DNA of 21,185 nt, taken from NCBI GenBank assembly GCA_031271525.1, contig JAISVO010000087.1, positions 1 through 21,185 of the forward strand, read 5' to 3'. The DNA comes from Oscillospiraceae bacterium. Lineage in GTDB: Bacteria > Bacillota > Clostridia > Oscillospirales > UBA929. The notes below the pieces were generated by a model that had not been told where the DNA came from, did not search any database, and saw nothing but the letters and a program-made list of their open reading frames with translations. Shown here in pieces: positions 6,748-14,813 of the stretch (positions are counted from its first letter, which is position 1; every line of letters starts with the position of its first letter). A program made the translations under genes and the position numbers.

Positions 6748-7062
6748 ATGTCTATGGAAGCGATTCGAGAGGTCAACGAGGCGCAGAAAAGGGTGGAAGC
6801 CGAAATCGCGGAGCAGAGCCGGAAGGCGAAGGCCATTGTGGCGGAAGCGGAGGAAGCGGGAGCCAAGAAACTGGTTGATGTCAGAAAGACAGCCGCCGAC
6901 CAAACCGCCGGGAAGGTGGCGAAAGCCGGGGAAGACGCCGACGAGGCAATCGGGAGGATCCGGGAGGAATCGGCAGCCGCGTGTGCCGCCGTTAGAAGCG
7001 CCGCCGGTTCGCGGATCAACACGGCGAGCGGCCGGGTTGTCGAAAGGATTGTGAGCGGCTGA
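6748..7062 (+). CDS. ntpF: V-type ATPase peripheral-stalk subunit G/H (NtpF-like)
   Basis: A 104-residue, highly charged, alanine-, lysine- and glutamate-rich protein predicted to be almost entirely alpha-helical coiled coil (EAQKRVEAEIAEQSRKAKAI, then many A/E/K heptads). This is the form of the short stalk subunit that pairs with subunit E and holds the catalytic head against rotation. Its identity rests mainly on composition and on its place as first gene, as with ntpF in E. hirae. I chose ATG at 6748 because CGAGGTG lies at 6735-6741; an upstream ATG at 6718 lacks a ribosome site. The stop codon overlaps the ntpI start by one base (TGATG), implying translational coupling. Confidence 0.75.
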   Translation: MSMEAIREVNEAQKRVEAEIAEQSRKAKAIVAEAEEAGAKKLVDVRKTAADQTAGKVAKAGEDADEAIGRIREESAAACAAVRSAAGSRINTASGRVVERIVSG

Positions 7063-9068
7063 TGGCGATTGTCCGGATGAAGCGGTTCCGGCTGTTGTCT
7101 TTGGAACGGGATAGGGACCAACTCCTCGAACTGCTCCAAAGGCTCGGCTGTGTGCAGGTGGAGGAGCAATCCAAAAAGCTGGCCGACCCGGGCTGGTCGT
7201 CGCTTGTCGCAAAGCCAGAAACAGGGCTGGAGGACGCGAAGGCGGAAGCCGGGCTGATGCGGGGAGCGCTGGAGGCGCTGACTAAGTACGCGGGGATCAA
7301 AGAGTCGATGATAGGGAAGCTCTTTACCCCCCGTCCCGAGATGACCCTTAGCGAGCTGCAGACAGACCGGAGCGAGATCCGTGAGAACGCCGGGGACATC
7401 CTTCGGGCGTCCCGCCGGATTGCCGAGCTTGCCGCCGAACGCAGCCGAAGTTTAGCAAAACTCACCTCTTTCCTTCCTTGGAAAGACCTAAACGTCCCTC
7501 TAGAGTTTACCGGAAGCCCCGTCCTATCCGTCTGCCTCGGTATCTGTCCGGCGGCGGCCGACACAAACGAACTGACCAAAATCCTCCGGGAGGAGGGGGA
7601 CGCCGAAGGGTTTGTTATCAGCAAAAGCGAAACGGAGAGCTATATCGAAATTCTCTACCACCCGGCGTGCGAGGATGTTGTCAAGAACCTCCTCAAATCC
7701 TTCGGGTTCAGCCGGATGGAGTTCAAAGACGTAACCGGTACCGCCGCGGAAAATATCGAGGCGCTCCGGAAGGAAATACGGGAGAACGAACGGGAGGAAG
7801 AAGCGGCAAAGAAGGGCCTCGCCGATTACGCGCCGAGAGTTCACGACCTCCGTCAGGCCTTGGACGCCCTGACCGTACGTACCCAACGGGAAGAGGCCGC
7901 CGAGCGTCTCGTGGTCTGCGGTAAGGTTTTCTACCTCGAAGGATGGGTTCCCGAAAAAGTCGTCCCCGCTCTGGAGAAAATACTGACCCGCTACGAATGC
8001 GCATACGAGAGCCGCGCGCCCGAGCCGGGGGAGGAACCCCCCGTACTGCTTCAGTCGGGAGGGCGGTTTAAGACGATGGTGGAGTCGTTGTCGATGGTTA
8101 CCGGGATGTATGCCCTGCCAAAATACGACAACATCGACCCGAACCCCCTGATCACCCCCTTTTACATCCTTTTCTTCGGGATGATGTACGCCGACGTGGC
8201 GTACGGGCTGATCCTCGCGGCGCTCGGCTACCTCGTGACCCGGAAGGGCAGACCGAAGGGGATGATGGGCAACGCCTTCCGCCTGATGCAGTACTGCGGG
8301 GTCGCCGCCGCCTTTTTCGGTTTCCTCTTCGGCGGATTCTTCTCCGACATTGTCTCGGTCGTCGGTCAAACCTTTTTCGGCGCGAGCGACGCCGCCGGGA
8401 ATCCCACATGGGTATTCCCGACCCTTTGGATCAACCCTATGGACAGCGAAAACAACGGCCCGATGACAGTCCTTGTCTTCTCGATGATACTGGGCGCGAT
8501 CCAGATCGTCACTGGGATGGTCATCAAGATGTACATTATGATCCGGGACGGTCACCCGGTCGCGGCAATCCTCGAAGTCGTCCCTTGGTGGCTCTTCTTC
8601 GCCAGTATCGCCCTTACCGTCCTTGCCGGCGGGTCCCACTGGATCATCGGCGGCCTTGTGCTGCTGGTCCTCACCCAAGGCTACCAAAACAAGGGGATCT
8701 TGAAAAAGCTCTTCGGGGGGATCACCAAGCTCTACGACATCACGTCCTACCTCTCCGATGTCCTGTCCTATTCCCGGCTGATGGCGCTGGGGTTAGCCGG
8801 CGGCGTCATCGGAAGCGTATTCAACAAGCTCGGCGCGATGCCGGCGACGATCCCGGTGGCGGGCCCGGTCATCTTCCTCGTCATCTTCTTGGCGGGCCAC
8901 ACCTTCAACTTCGCGATCAATATCATCGGTACCTATGTCCATGCCGCAAGGCTCCAGTATATCGAGTACTTCTCCAAGTTCTACGATTCCCCGGGCGAAC
9001 CCTTCAAACCCCTGTACGCGGGCACAAAATACGTCGATATCGTCGAGCGCGGCGAACAGAAAGCATAA
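7062..9068 (+). CDS. ntpI: V-type ATPase subunit I (membrane stator, a-subunit)
   Basis: A 668-residue protein with a soluble N-terminal half (about 1-350) rich in coiled-coil segments and a membrane half (about 361-655) with seven or eight hydrophobic helices. The motif FYILFFGMMYADVAYGLIL opens the membrane domain and is the family hallmark. Later, LSDVLSYSRLMALGLAGG contains R572, which aligns with the essential arginine of the a-subunit (yeast Vph1 R735) that faces the rotor carboxylate. The N-terminal half clamps the peripheral stalks; the membrane half forms the two ion half-channels beside the NtpK ring. The length is normal for bacterial NtpI. It overlaps ntpF by one base and is followed 17 nt later by ntpK. 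Confidence 0.95.
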   Translation: MAIVRMKRFRLLSLERDRDQLLELLQRLGCVQVEEQSKKLADPGWSSLVAKPETGLEDAKAEAGLMRGALEALTKYAGIKESMIGKLFTPRPEMTLSELQTDRSEIRENAGDILRASRRIAELAAERSRSLAKLTSFLPWKDLNVPLEFTGSPVLSVCLGICPAAADTNELTKILREEGDAEGFVISKSETESYIEILYHPACEDVVKNLLKSFGFSRMEFKDVTGTAAENIEALRKEIRENEREEEAAKKGLADYAPRVHDLRQALDALTVRTQREEAAERLVVCGKVFYLEGWVPEKVVPALEKILTRYECAYESRAPEPGEEPPVLLQSGGRFKTMVESLSMVTGMYALPKYDNIDPNPLITPFYILFFGMMYADVAYGLILAALGYLVTRKGRPKGMMGNAFRLMQYCGVAAAFFGFLFGGFFSDIVSVVGQTFFGASDAAGNPTWVFPTLWINPMDSENNGPMTVLVFSMILGAIQIVTGMVIKMYIMIRDGHPVAAILEVVPWWLFFASIALTVLAGGSHWIIGGLVLLVLTQGYQNKGILKKLFGGITKLYDITSYLSDVLSYSRLMALGLAGGVIGSVFNKLGAMPATIPVAGPVIFLVIFLAGHTFNFAINIIGTYVHAARLQYIEYFSKFYDSPGEPFKPLYAGTKYVDIVERGEQKA

Positions 9069-9085
9069 AAAGGAGTCGGTAAAAG

Positions 9086-9583
9086 ATGGAATTCCTAGGT
9101 TTCCTCAACAACGGATGGTTTCTCGCGATGCTGGGCGCGGCGCTCGCCGTAGGAATGGCGTGCGTCGGTTCGGCGAAAGGCACGGGTCTCGTCGGCGAGG
9201 CCGCGTCGGGTCTCCTCAGCGAGGACAACAGTAAGTTCGGTTCCCTCCTCGTTCTGCAGGTCATCCCCGGCACGCAGGGGCTCTATGGTTTCGTCGTATG
9301 GTTTGTCGCCACGCTGATGAAGATCCCGCAGCTCCAAGATCAAGCGGGCGGCATCACCGTGGAGCAGGGAGCCGCGATCTTCGCGGCCTGCCTTCCGATC
9401 GCGCTGGCCGGCATGCTCTCGGCAATCGCGCAGGGCCGCGTCGCGGCGGCGGGCGTATCGATTATCGCGAAGAAACCGGAAGCGCAGGGCAACTCGTTTG
9501 TCATGTGTATCGTCGTCGAGTTCTACGCCATCATCTCCTTCCTCGCGTCTCTGTTGATGCTGTTCAGCATTAACCCGGTTTAA
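9086..9583 (+). CDS. ntpK: V-type ATPase subunit K (proteolipid rotor ring), Na+-binding type
   Basis: A 165-residue proteolipid made of two fused helical hairpins (four transmembrane helices), as in E. hirae NtpK and unlike the single-hairpin F-type c subunit. Only the second hairpin carries the ion-binding carboxylate, E145 in CIVVEFYAII. The other residues matching the known E. hirae Na+ ligands are also in place: I60, T63 and Q64 in VIPGTQGLYG, Q116 in AIAQGRVAAAG, and Y67, which would hydrogen-bond the glutamate. This pattern predicts Na+ rather than H+ coupling. AAGGAG lies about 10 nt before the ATG. K turns with the D, F and C shaft subunits. Confidence 0.95.
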   Translation: MEFLGFLNNGWFLAMLGAALAVGMACVGSAKGTGLVGEAASGLLSEDNSKFGSLLVLQVIPGTQGLYGFVVWFVATLMKIPQLQDQAGGITVEQGAAIFAACLPIALAGMLSAIAQGRVAAAGVSIIAKKPEAQGNSFVMCIVVEFYAIISFLASLLMLFSINPV

Positions 9584-9609
9584 TCAAACAACAGTCTGGA
9601 TGTGATGAC

Positions 9610-10212
9610 TTGACCGGTATCGAAAAGATCATCGGAAGAATCGAAGCCGACGCTCAGCTGGAAAAAGAGAGGATCCTCGCGGAAGCCCGCGCCAAAGCGG
9701 ACGGGATCGCCGAGGTTTACCAAAAGAAAGCCGACGCTTTGGCGGCCGAACTCACCCGGAAGGGCGAGGAGGAGAGCGAGGCGCGCCGCAAACGCGCCGT
9801 GGGGGTCGCCGAGCTGGAAGCCCGGAAGGATTTGCTCGCGGCAAAACAGGAGCTGATTGACGCCGTCTTCTCGGCGGCCGCCGAGAAGCTTCGGGCCCTC
9901 CCGGACGTCGTGCCGGTGCTGGCGAAGCTGGCGGCAAACGCGTCCCGCACGGGCGGCGAGGCGCTGACGCTGACTGCGGCGGACCGAAAGTCGGTCGGCA
10001 AAGACGTGACAGACGCCGCCAACGCCTTGCTGGCGGACGCCGGAAAACCGGCGAACCTCACCCTCTCCGAAGACACCCTTCCCGATACGGCGGTCGGCGG
10101 CGTGAAGCTCACGGGGGACAACATTGAGGTCAACGGCACCTTCGCCGCGCTGCTGGCAAACCTGCGGGACGAAATGGCCCCCGAGATAGCGGAAATCTTA
10201 TTCAAAGACTAA
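9610..10212 (+). CDS. ntpE: V-type ATPase peripheral-stalk subunit E
   Basis: A 200-residue protein with a charged helical N-terminal half (IEKIIGRIEADAQLEKERIL, then an alanine/lysine-rich helix to about residue 85) and a globular C-terminal domain ending EIAEILFKD. This is the standard E-subunit layout; the helix pairs with the short stalk subunit and the C-terminal domain binds the top of the A3B3 head. The only reasonable start is TTG at 9610, since no ATG or GTG in frame lies upstream after the ntpK stop. The ribosome site is weak (GGATG at 9599-9603), so expression may depend on coupling or be set low. The repeated hairpin cassette follows its stop codon. Confidence 0.85.
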   Translation: MTGIEKIIGRIEADAQLEKERILAEARAKADGIAEVYQKKADALAAELTRKGEEESEARRKRAVGVAELEARKDLLAAKQELIDAVFSAAAEKLRALPDVVPVLAKLAANASRTGGEALTLTAADRKSVGKDVTDAANALLADAGKPANLTLSEDTLPDTAVGGVKLTGDNIEVNGTFAALLANLRDEMAPEIAEILFKD

Positions 10213-10220
10213 AGAAGATT

Positions 10221-10284
10221 ATTTAGGATTCCCAAGAAACTTTTTTAGAAAAGAGTTTCTTGGGCCGCCGGAGGCAAAAAGACT
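10221..10284 (+). repeat. Hairpin-plus-Shine-Dalgarno cassette, copy 1 (before ntpC)
   Basis: CCCAAGAAACT (10231-10241) pairs perfectly with AGTTTCTTGGG (10254-10264), an 11-bp stem with a 12-nt loop. It runs straight into CCGCCGGAGGC, whose GGAGG (10270-10274) is the ribosome site of ntpC. An 18-nt block, TCTTGGGCCGCCGGAGGC (10258-10275), is repeated exactly at 14790-14807. There is no T tract after the stem, so termination is unlikely. It may act as mRNA processing or protection signal, or as an inserted repeat that supplied the ribosome site. Confidence 0.8.
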
Positions 10285-11256
10285 ATGCCGATACAAGACA
10301 CAGATTTCCTGACCGCGACGATGGTAGTCCGTGCTCTGGAGCGGAAGCTCTTTGACAGGGATCGGACCGCGCGGCTCTGCGACGCCCGTTCGGACGACGA
10401 AGCGCTCCGGCTCTTGGCGGAGTGCGGCTACGAGGTCCCGGCGATGACCGTCCGGGGACTGGAGGAAGCTTTGGGGAAGGCCCGCAAGGATGTCTACCGG
10501 CTCTTAGGCGAGAGTTTTCAGGGCGGCTACGCCGTCATTCTGGATGTCTTCCGGGTTTTAACCGATTACCACAATGTCAAAGCGATGATCAAAGGCGGCG
10601 GGGAGCTGTTGATCGACCTTGGGCGGATTCCGGTGAAAGAGCTGCTGGAAGCCGATTTTATCCGCCTGCCGGGCGTGATCGGCAAAGCCGCGAGGGACGC
10701 GAAGGAGCTTCTCATCCGCACCGGGGACCCTCAGTCGAGCGATTTCCTGCTGGACCGCGCCTGCCTCGGCGAAATGCTTTCTCTGGCCGAAGAGAGCGAA
10801 AGTACCTTCCTGCTCGGCTATGTTCGCCTGTATATCGACGTATACAACCTGCGTTCGCTGGTGCGGGCGCAGCGTATTGGCAGGGGGCCCGACTATGTCC
10901 GCCTGATTCTGGCCCCGGGGGGAAGCGTCGGTTTAACCCGGCTTGTGTCGGCCCTGCAAAGCGGCGCGCAGGTCGGCGAGGTCTTCTCCCAGACGCCGCT
11001 GGCGGCGGCGGCTGAAGCCGGCGTCAGCGCCTCCCGGGGGGAGGGCGGCTTAACCGCCTTTGAGAAGCTCTGTGACGACGCGCTGAACCGGTATGCCCGT
11101 ATGGGGCGTGCCGTGGCTTTCGGCGAACAGCCCCTGATCGGCTATCTGCTGGAGCGGGAAGCCGAGATGACAATGCTGCGCACCGTCATCGGGGGTCGTC
11201 TGGGCGGCGTCCCGTCGGGACAAATCAAAGAAAGGCTGCGTGCCGCGTATGGATAA
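10285..11256 (+). CDS. ntpC: V-type ATPase subunit C (d-type socket)
   Basis: A 323-residue soluble protein matching the bacterial/archaeal C (eukaryotic d) family: an N-terminal region with TDFLTATMVVRALERKLFDR, a central DVFRVLTDYHNVKAMIKG motif typical of the family, and an acidic helical C-terminal half with LGYVRLYIDVYNLRSLVRA and LLEREAEMTMLRTVIGGRL. The protein is the funnel that joins the rotor ring to the D-F shaft. The start is well defined by GGAGG at 10270-10274, supplied by the repeat cassette. The last 8 bases overlap the next gene. Confidence 0.92.
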   Translation: MPIQDTDFLTATMVVRALERKLFDRDRTARLCDARSDDEALRLLAECGYEVPAMTVRGLEEALGKARKDVYRLLGESFQGGYAVILDVFRVLTDYHNVKAMIKGGGELLIDLGRIPVKELLEADFIRLPGVIGKAARDAKELLIRTGDPQSSDFLLDRACLGEMLSLAEESESTFLLGYVRLYIDVYNLRSLVRAQRIGRGPDYVRLILAPGGSVGLTRLVSALQSGAQVGEVFSQTPLAAAAEAGVSASRGEGGLTAFEKLCDDALNRYARMGRAVAFGEQPLIGYLLEREAEMTMLRTVIGGRLGGVPSGQIKERLRAAYG

Positions 11257-11557
11257 AATCGCCGTATTGGGGGATCGCGGCAGTGTGCTGGGGTTCCGCG
11301 CGATCGGGCTGGACACCCGCTTTGCCGAGACGCCGGAGGAAGCCGCGCCGATTTTGAAGAAGCTCGCTTCGGGGGAAGCCGCCATTATCTATATCACGGA
11401 ACAGCTCGCGGCGGGCCTCGCAGAGGAAATCGCGTCGTATAAAGACCGTGTGCTGCCGGCGATTATCCCGATCCCGGGGCGGCAGGGTTCGCTGGGAATC
11501 GGGATGTCGGCGCTGAAAAGCGCGGTGGAGAGGGCCGTCGGGGCCGACATTCTCTAG
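11249..11557 (+). CDS. ntpG: V-type ATPase subunit F (shaft subunit, E. hirae NtpG)
   Basis: A 102-residue protein of the small F-subunit family: MDKIAVLGDRGSVLGFRAIG at the N-terminus and IPIPGRQGSLGIGMSALKSA near the C-terminus are the two conserved blocks. It binds the central-stalk subunit D and helps couple rotation to catalysis. In E. hirae this gene is named ntpG. I chose ATG at 11249; a GTG at 11240 would add three residues, but family members usually start just before the KIAV strand. The gene overlaps ntpC by 8 bases, so translational coupling is likely. Confidence 0.9.
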   Translation: MDKIAVLGDRGSVLGFRAIGLDTRFAETPEEAAPILKKLASGEAAIIYITEQLAAGLAEEIASYKDRVLPAIIPIPGRQGSLGIGMSALKSAVERAVGADIL

Positions 11558-11587
11558 GTTGACACAAACCCTATATGCGCTGAAAGG

Positions 11588-13354
11588 ATGAAAACTTTGG
11601 GCAAGATTGTAAAGGTAAGCGGACCGCTGGTGGTTGCGGACGGGTTGGCGGACGCCAATATGTTCGACGTCGTTCGGGTGGGCAGTCAGCGTCTGATCGG
11701 CGAGATCATCGAGATGCGGGGCGATAAGGCTTCGATCCAAGTCTACGAGGAGACGAGCGGTCTGGGCCCGGGCGACGAGGTCGCGACCACCGGCGCGCCG
11801 CTCAGCGTGGAGCTTGGCCCCGGCTTAATCGAGATGATCTATGACGGTATCCAGCGCCCGCTGGAGGCGATCAAAGCGGTCGCGGGGGATGTCATCGACC
11901 GGGGTATCGAAGTGCCGAGCATTTCCCGGGAGCGGACGTGGGAGTTCCAAGCCAAGGTTGCGGTTGGCGATACGGTGCAGGCCGGCGACCTGCTCGGGAC
12001 GGTGCAGGAGACGGTCGTCGTCGAGCACCGGATTCTGGTGCCGAACGGCGTCGGCGGGGTGGTCAAGAAGATCGGGAGCGGTTCGTTCACCGTCGCCGAG
12101 ACAATCTGCGTCCTCGAAGTCAACGGGGTTGAAACCCCGCTCACAATGATGCAGAAGTGGCCGGTCCGCGTCGGACGCCCCTATAAAGAGAAGATTCCGC
12201 CGAACGTCCCGATGCTGACCGGGCAGCGCACGATCGACACCCTCTTCCCGATCGCGAAGGGCGGCACGGCCGCCGTCCCGGGACCTTTCGGGAGCGGGAA
12301 GACGGTGGTGCAGCATCAGCTCGCGAAGTGGAGCGACGTGGACATCGTGGTCTACATCGGCTGCGGCGAACGGGGCAACGAAATGACCGACGTCTTGCGG
12401 GAGTTCCCCGAGATCAAAGACCCGCGCACCGGCGAGAGCCTGATGAAGAGGACCGTCCTGATCGCGAACACCTCCGATATGCCGGTCGCCGCGCGAGAAG
12501 CGTCGATCTACACAGGGATTACCATCGCGGAATATTTCCGCGATATGGGTTACGACGTGGCGGTTATCGCGGACTCCACCTCCCGCTGGGCGGAGGCCCT
12601 CCGGGAGATGAGCGGGCGGCTGGAGGAGATGCCGGGCGAGGAAGGCTACCCCGCGTACCTCGCGAGCCGTATGGCGCAGTTCTACGAGCGCGCCGGGCGT
12701 GTCTACACCAACAATTCGGGCGAGCGGATCGGTTCGGTCACGGCGGTCGGGGCGGTATCCCCTCCGGGCGGCGACTTATCCGAGCCGGTCAGTCAGGCGA
12801 CCATGCGGATCGTCAAGGTCTTCTGGGCGCTGGACAGCGCCTTGGCCTACCGCCGCCACTTCCCGGCGATCAACTGGCTCAACTCCTACAGCTTATACCT
12901 AGACCGCCTGAGCGGCTGGTTTGACGAAAACATCAACCCCGCCTATTCCGCTCAGCGCGGACGGGCGATGGCGATCCTCCAAAACGAGGCCGAACTGGAC
13001 GAGATCGTCCGTCTGGTCGGCGTGGACAGCCTCTCCCCGGCGGATCGCCTGACGATGGAGGTCGCACGACATATCCGGGAGGATTTTCTGCAGCAGGACG
13101 CGTTTGGGGAAGTGGACGCCTATTCGCCCAACCAGCGGCAGTTCAGGCTCCTCCAAATCGTCCTCAACTACCAAGATTGGTCCGCCGAAGCGATGGAGCG
13201 GGGCGCGGACATGAAGAAGCTCTTTGAACTGCCCGCGCTGGAGGAATTCGGGCAGACCAAGTTTGTGCCCACAGAGGAATACGAAGAGACATACAACCGG
13301 ATCGAGAAGGACCTCAAGGCGCAGATCGCCGCCTTGACCGGCGGGGAGGGTTGA
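11588..13354 (+). CDS. ntpA: V-type ATPase catalytic subunit A
   Basis: A 588-residue catalytic ATPase subunit. GKIVKVSGPLVVADGLADAN opens the beta-barrel domain, and the A-specific bulge region follows. The Walker A motif GPFGSGKT is at residues 232-239 (K238), the catalytic glutamate and neighbour are E261-R262 in GCGERGNEMTD, and ADSTSRWAEALREMSGRLEE is the conserved core. Three copies alternate with subunit B to form the head. The start needs care: ATG at 11588 directly touches AAAGG (11583-11587), leaving no spacing, while TTG at 11597 lies 9 nt beyond it and would begin MGKIVKVSG. The true protein may therefore be three residues shorter. It lies 30 nt after the subunit F gene and 4 nt before ntpB. 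Confidence 0.97.
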   Translation: MKTLGKIVKVSGPLVVADGLADANMFDVVRVGSQRLIGEIIEMRGDKASIQVYEETSGLGPGDEVATTGAPLSVELGPGLIEMIYDGIQRPLEAIKAVAGDVIDRGIEVPSISRERTWEFQAKVAVGDTVQAGDLLGTVQETVVVEHRILVPNGVGGVVKKIGSGSFTVAETICVLEVNGVETPLTMMQKWPVRVGRPYKEKIPPNVPMLTGQRTIDTLFPIAKGGTAAVPGPFGSGKTVVQHQLAKWSDVDIVVYIGCGERGNEMTDVLREFPEIKDPRTGESLMKRTVLIANTSDMPVAAREASIYTGITIAEYFRDMGYDVAVIADSTSRWAEALREMSGRLEEMPGEEGYPAYLASRMAQFYERAGRVYTNNSGERIGSVTAVGAVSPPGGDLSEPVSQATMRIVKVFWALDSALAYRRHFPAINWLNSYSLYLDRLSGWFDENINPAYSAQRGRAMAILQNEAELDEIVRLVGVDSLSPADRLTMEVARHIREDFLQQDAFGEVDAYSPNQRQFRLLQIVLNYQDWSAEAMERGADMKKLFELPALEEFGQTKFVPTEEYEETYNRIEKDLKAQIAALTGGEG

Positions 13355-13358
13355 CGCC

Positions 13359-14738
13359 ATGATGAAAGAATACAGGACGATACAGGAAGTCGCGGGCCCC
13401 CTGATGCTGGTCCGGGACGTGGAGGGCGTCACCTACAACGAGCTGGGCGAGATAGAGTTGCCCAACGGGACTCGCCGCCGTTGCAAGGTGCTGGAGGTCA
13501 ACGGTTCGGACGCTTTGGTCCAGCTCTTCGAGAGCGCCGCCGGGATCAACCTCCGGGATTCCAAGGTGCGTTTCTTCGGCCGCAGCTTGGAGCTAGCCGT
13601 ATCGCAGGACATGCTGGGACGGGTTTTCGACGGCCTCGGCAACCCTTCCGACGGCGGCCCGGACATCCTGCCGGATGCCCGCCGGGACATCAACGGCCTG
13701 CCGATGAACCCCGCCGCCCGCGATTACCCCAACGAGTTCATCCAAACCGGCGTATCGTCGATCGACGGGCTGAACACCCTTGTGCGCGGCCAAAAACTCC
13801 CCATCTTCTCCGGTTCGGGCCTGCCCCACGCGAACCTCGCGGCGCAGATTGCCCGGCAGGCGAAGGTTCTCGGCGGCGAGAGCAATTTCGCGGTCGTCTT
13901 CGCCGCGATCGGCATTACCTTCGAGGAAGCCGAGTTCTTCATCTCCGACTTCCGCCGCACCGGCGCGATCGACCGCACCGTCCTCTTCATCAACCTCGCC
14001 TCCGACCCGGCGATCGAACGGATCGCGACCCCCCGGGTGGCGCTGACTGCCGCCGAGTACCTCGCCTTCGACAAGGGTATGCACGTGTTAACCATCCTCA
14101 CCGACATCACAAACTACGCCGAGGCGCTCCGCGAAGTGTCCGCCGCCCGGAAGGAAGTGCCGGGGCGGCGCGGCTACCCGGGCTACCTCTACACCGACCT
14201 CGCGACGATGTATGAGCGCGCCGGGCGCCGGATCGGCAACGCCGGCTCGATCACGATGATCCCGATCCTCTCGATGCCGGAGGACGACAAGACCCACCCG
14301 ATCCCCGACCTGACAGGTTATATCACGGAAGGCCAGATCATCCTCTCCCGGGAGCTGTACCGCAAGAACCTTCAGCCGCCGGTGGACGTTCTGCCGTCGT
14401 TGTCCCGCTTAAAAGACAAGGGTATCGGGAAGGGGAAGACACGGGAGGACCACGCGAACACAATGAACCAGCTTTTCGCCTCCTATGCCCGCGGCAAAGA
14501 ATGCAAGGAGCTGATGACCATCCTCGGCGAAGCCGCGCTGACCGACGTCGATAAGAAATACGCCAAGTTCGCGGACGAGTTCGAGCGCCGCTATGTGTCG
14601 CAGGGCTACGAGGAGAACCGCTCGATTGACGACACCCTCCGCATCGGCTGGGAGCTGCTGACCATCCTCCCCAAAGCCGAGCTGAAGCGGATCAAGCCCG
14701 AGTTCGTTGAGAAATACTACCCCGACACAGAGGAATAG
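13359..14738 (+). CDS. ntpB: V-type ATPase subunit B (non-catalytic, nucleotide-binding)
   Basis: A 459-residue regulatory subunit. It has an F1/V1 beta-barrel start (EYRTIQEVAGPLMLVRDVEG) and a degenerate loop, FSGSGLPHANLAAQIARQA, in place of a true Walker A, which is diagnostic of B rather than A. The block ATMYERAGRRIGNAGSITMI followed by LTGYITEGQIILSRELY is strongly conserved and includes the region that supplies the arginine finger to the A-site. GGAGGG at 13345-13350, inside the end of ntpA, lies 8 nt before the ATG. A second ATG follows directly (13362) at a less favourable distance. Length is normal for the family. Confidence 0.97.
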   Translation: MMKEYRTIQEVAGPLMLVRDVEGVTYNELGEIELPNGTRRRCKVLEVNGSDALVQLFESAAGINLRDSKVRFFGRSLELAVSQDMLGRVFDGLGNPSDGGPDILPDARRDINGLPMNPAARDYPNEFIQTGVSSIDGLNTLVRGQKLPIFSGSGLPHANLAAQIARQAKVLGGESNFAVVFAAIGITFEEAEFFISDFRRTGAIDRTVLFINLASDPAIERIATPRVALTAAEYLAFDKGMHVLTILTDITNYAEALREVSAARKEVPGRRGYPGYLYTDLATMYERAGRRIGNAGSITMIPILSMPEDDKTHPIPDLTGYITEGQIILSRELYRKNLQPPVDVLPSLSRLKDKGIGKGKTREDHANTMNQLFASYARGKECKELMTILGEAALTDVDKKYAKFADEFERRYVSQGYEENRSIDDTLRIGWELLTILPKAELKRIKPEFVEKYYPDTEE

Positions 14739-14756
14739 TCATACAGCGAGAAGCAT

Positions 14757-14813
14757 TTTAGATTCCTAAGACATTGTTAGCAAAAAGTGTCTTGGGCCGC
14801 CGGAGGCGAAAAG
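14757..14813 (+). repeat. Hairpin-plus-Shine-Dalgarno cassette, copy 2 (before ntpD)
   Basis: CCTAAGACATT (14765-14775) pairs with AGTGTCTTGGG (14786-14796), 11 bp including two G-T wobbles, around a 10-nt loop. CCGCCGGAGGC follows and gives ntpD its GGAGG (14802-14806). Relative to copy 1, the eighth stem pair has changed from A-T to C-G on both sides, so pairing is kept while sequence drifted. The block 14790-14807 is identical to 10258-10275. Confidence 0.8.

Noticed and set aside
11559..11576. TTGACA followed by TATATG between the subunit F and A genes, as an internal promoter
   Set aside because: The spacing is only 7 bp and no -10 lies at 16-18 bp, so it cannot work as a sigma-A promoter.
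11921..11934. ATTTCCCGGGAGCG resembles the Noc-binding site (ATTTCCCGGGAAAT), as does 18363-18376
   Set aside because: Each matches only 11 of 14 positions, counting the degenerate R position in the second, and lies inside a GC-rich gene where ATT TCC CGG is ordinary coding sequence. A genome-wide count would be needed to claim more.
14076..14093. CACGTG core as a possible parS site
   Set aside because: The flanks do not match the TGTTNCACGTGAAACA arms, and it lies within ntpB coding sequence.
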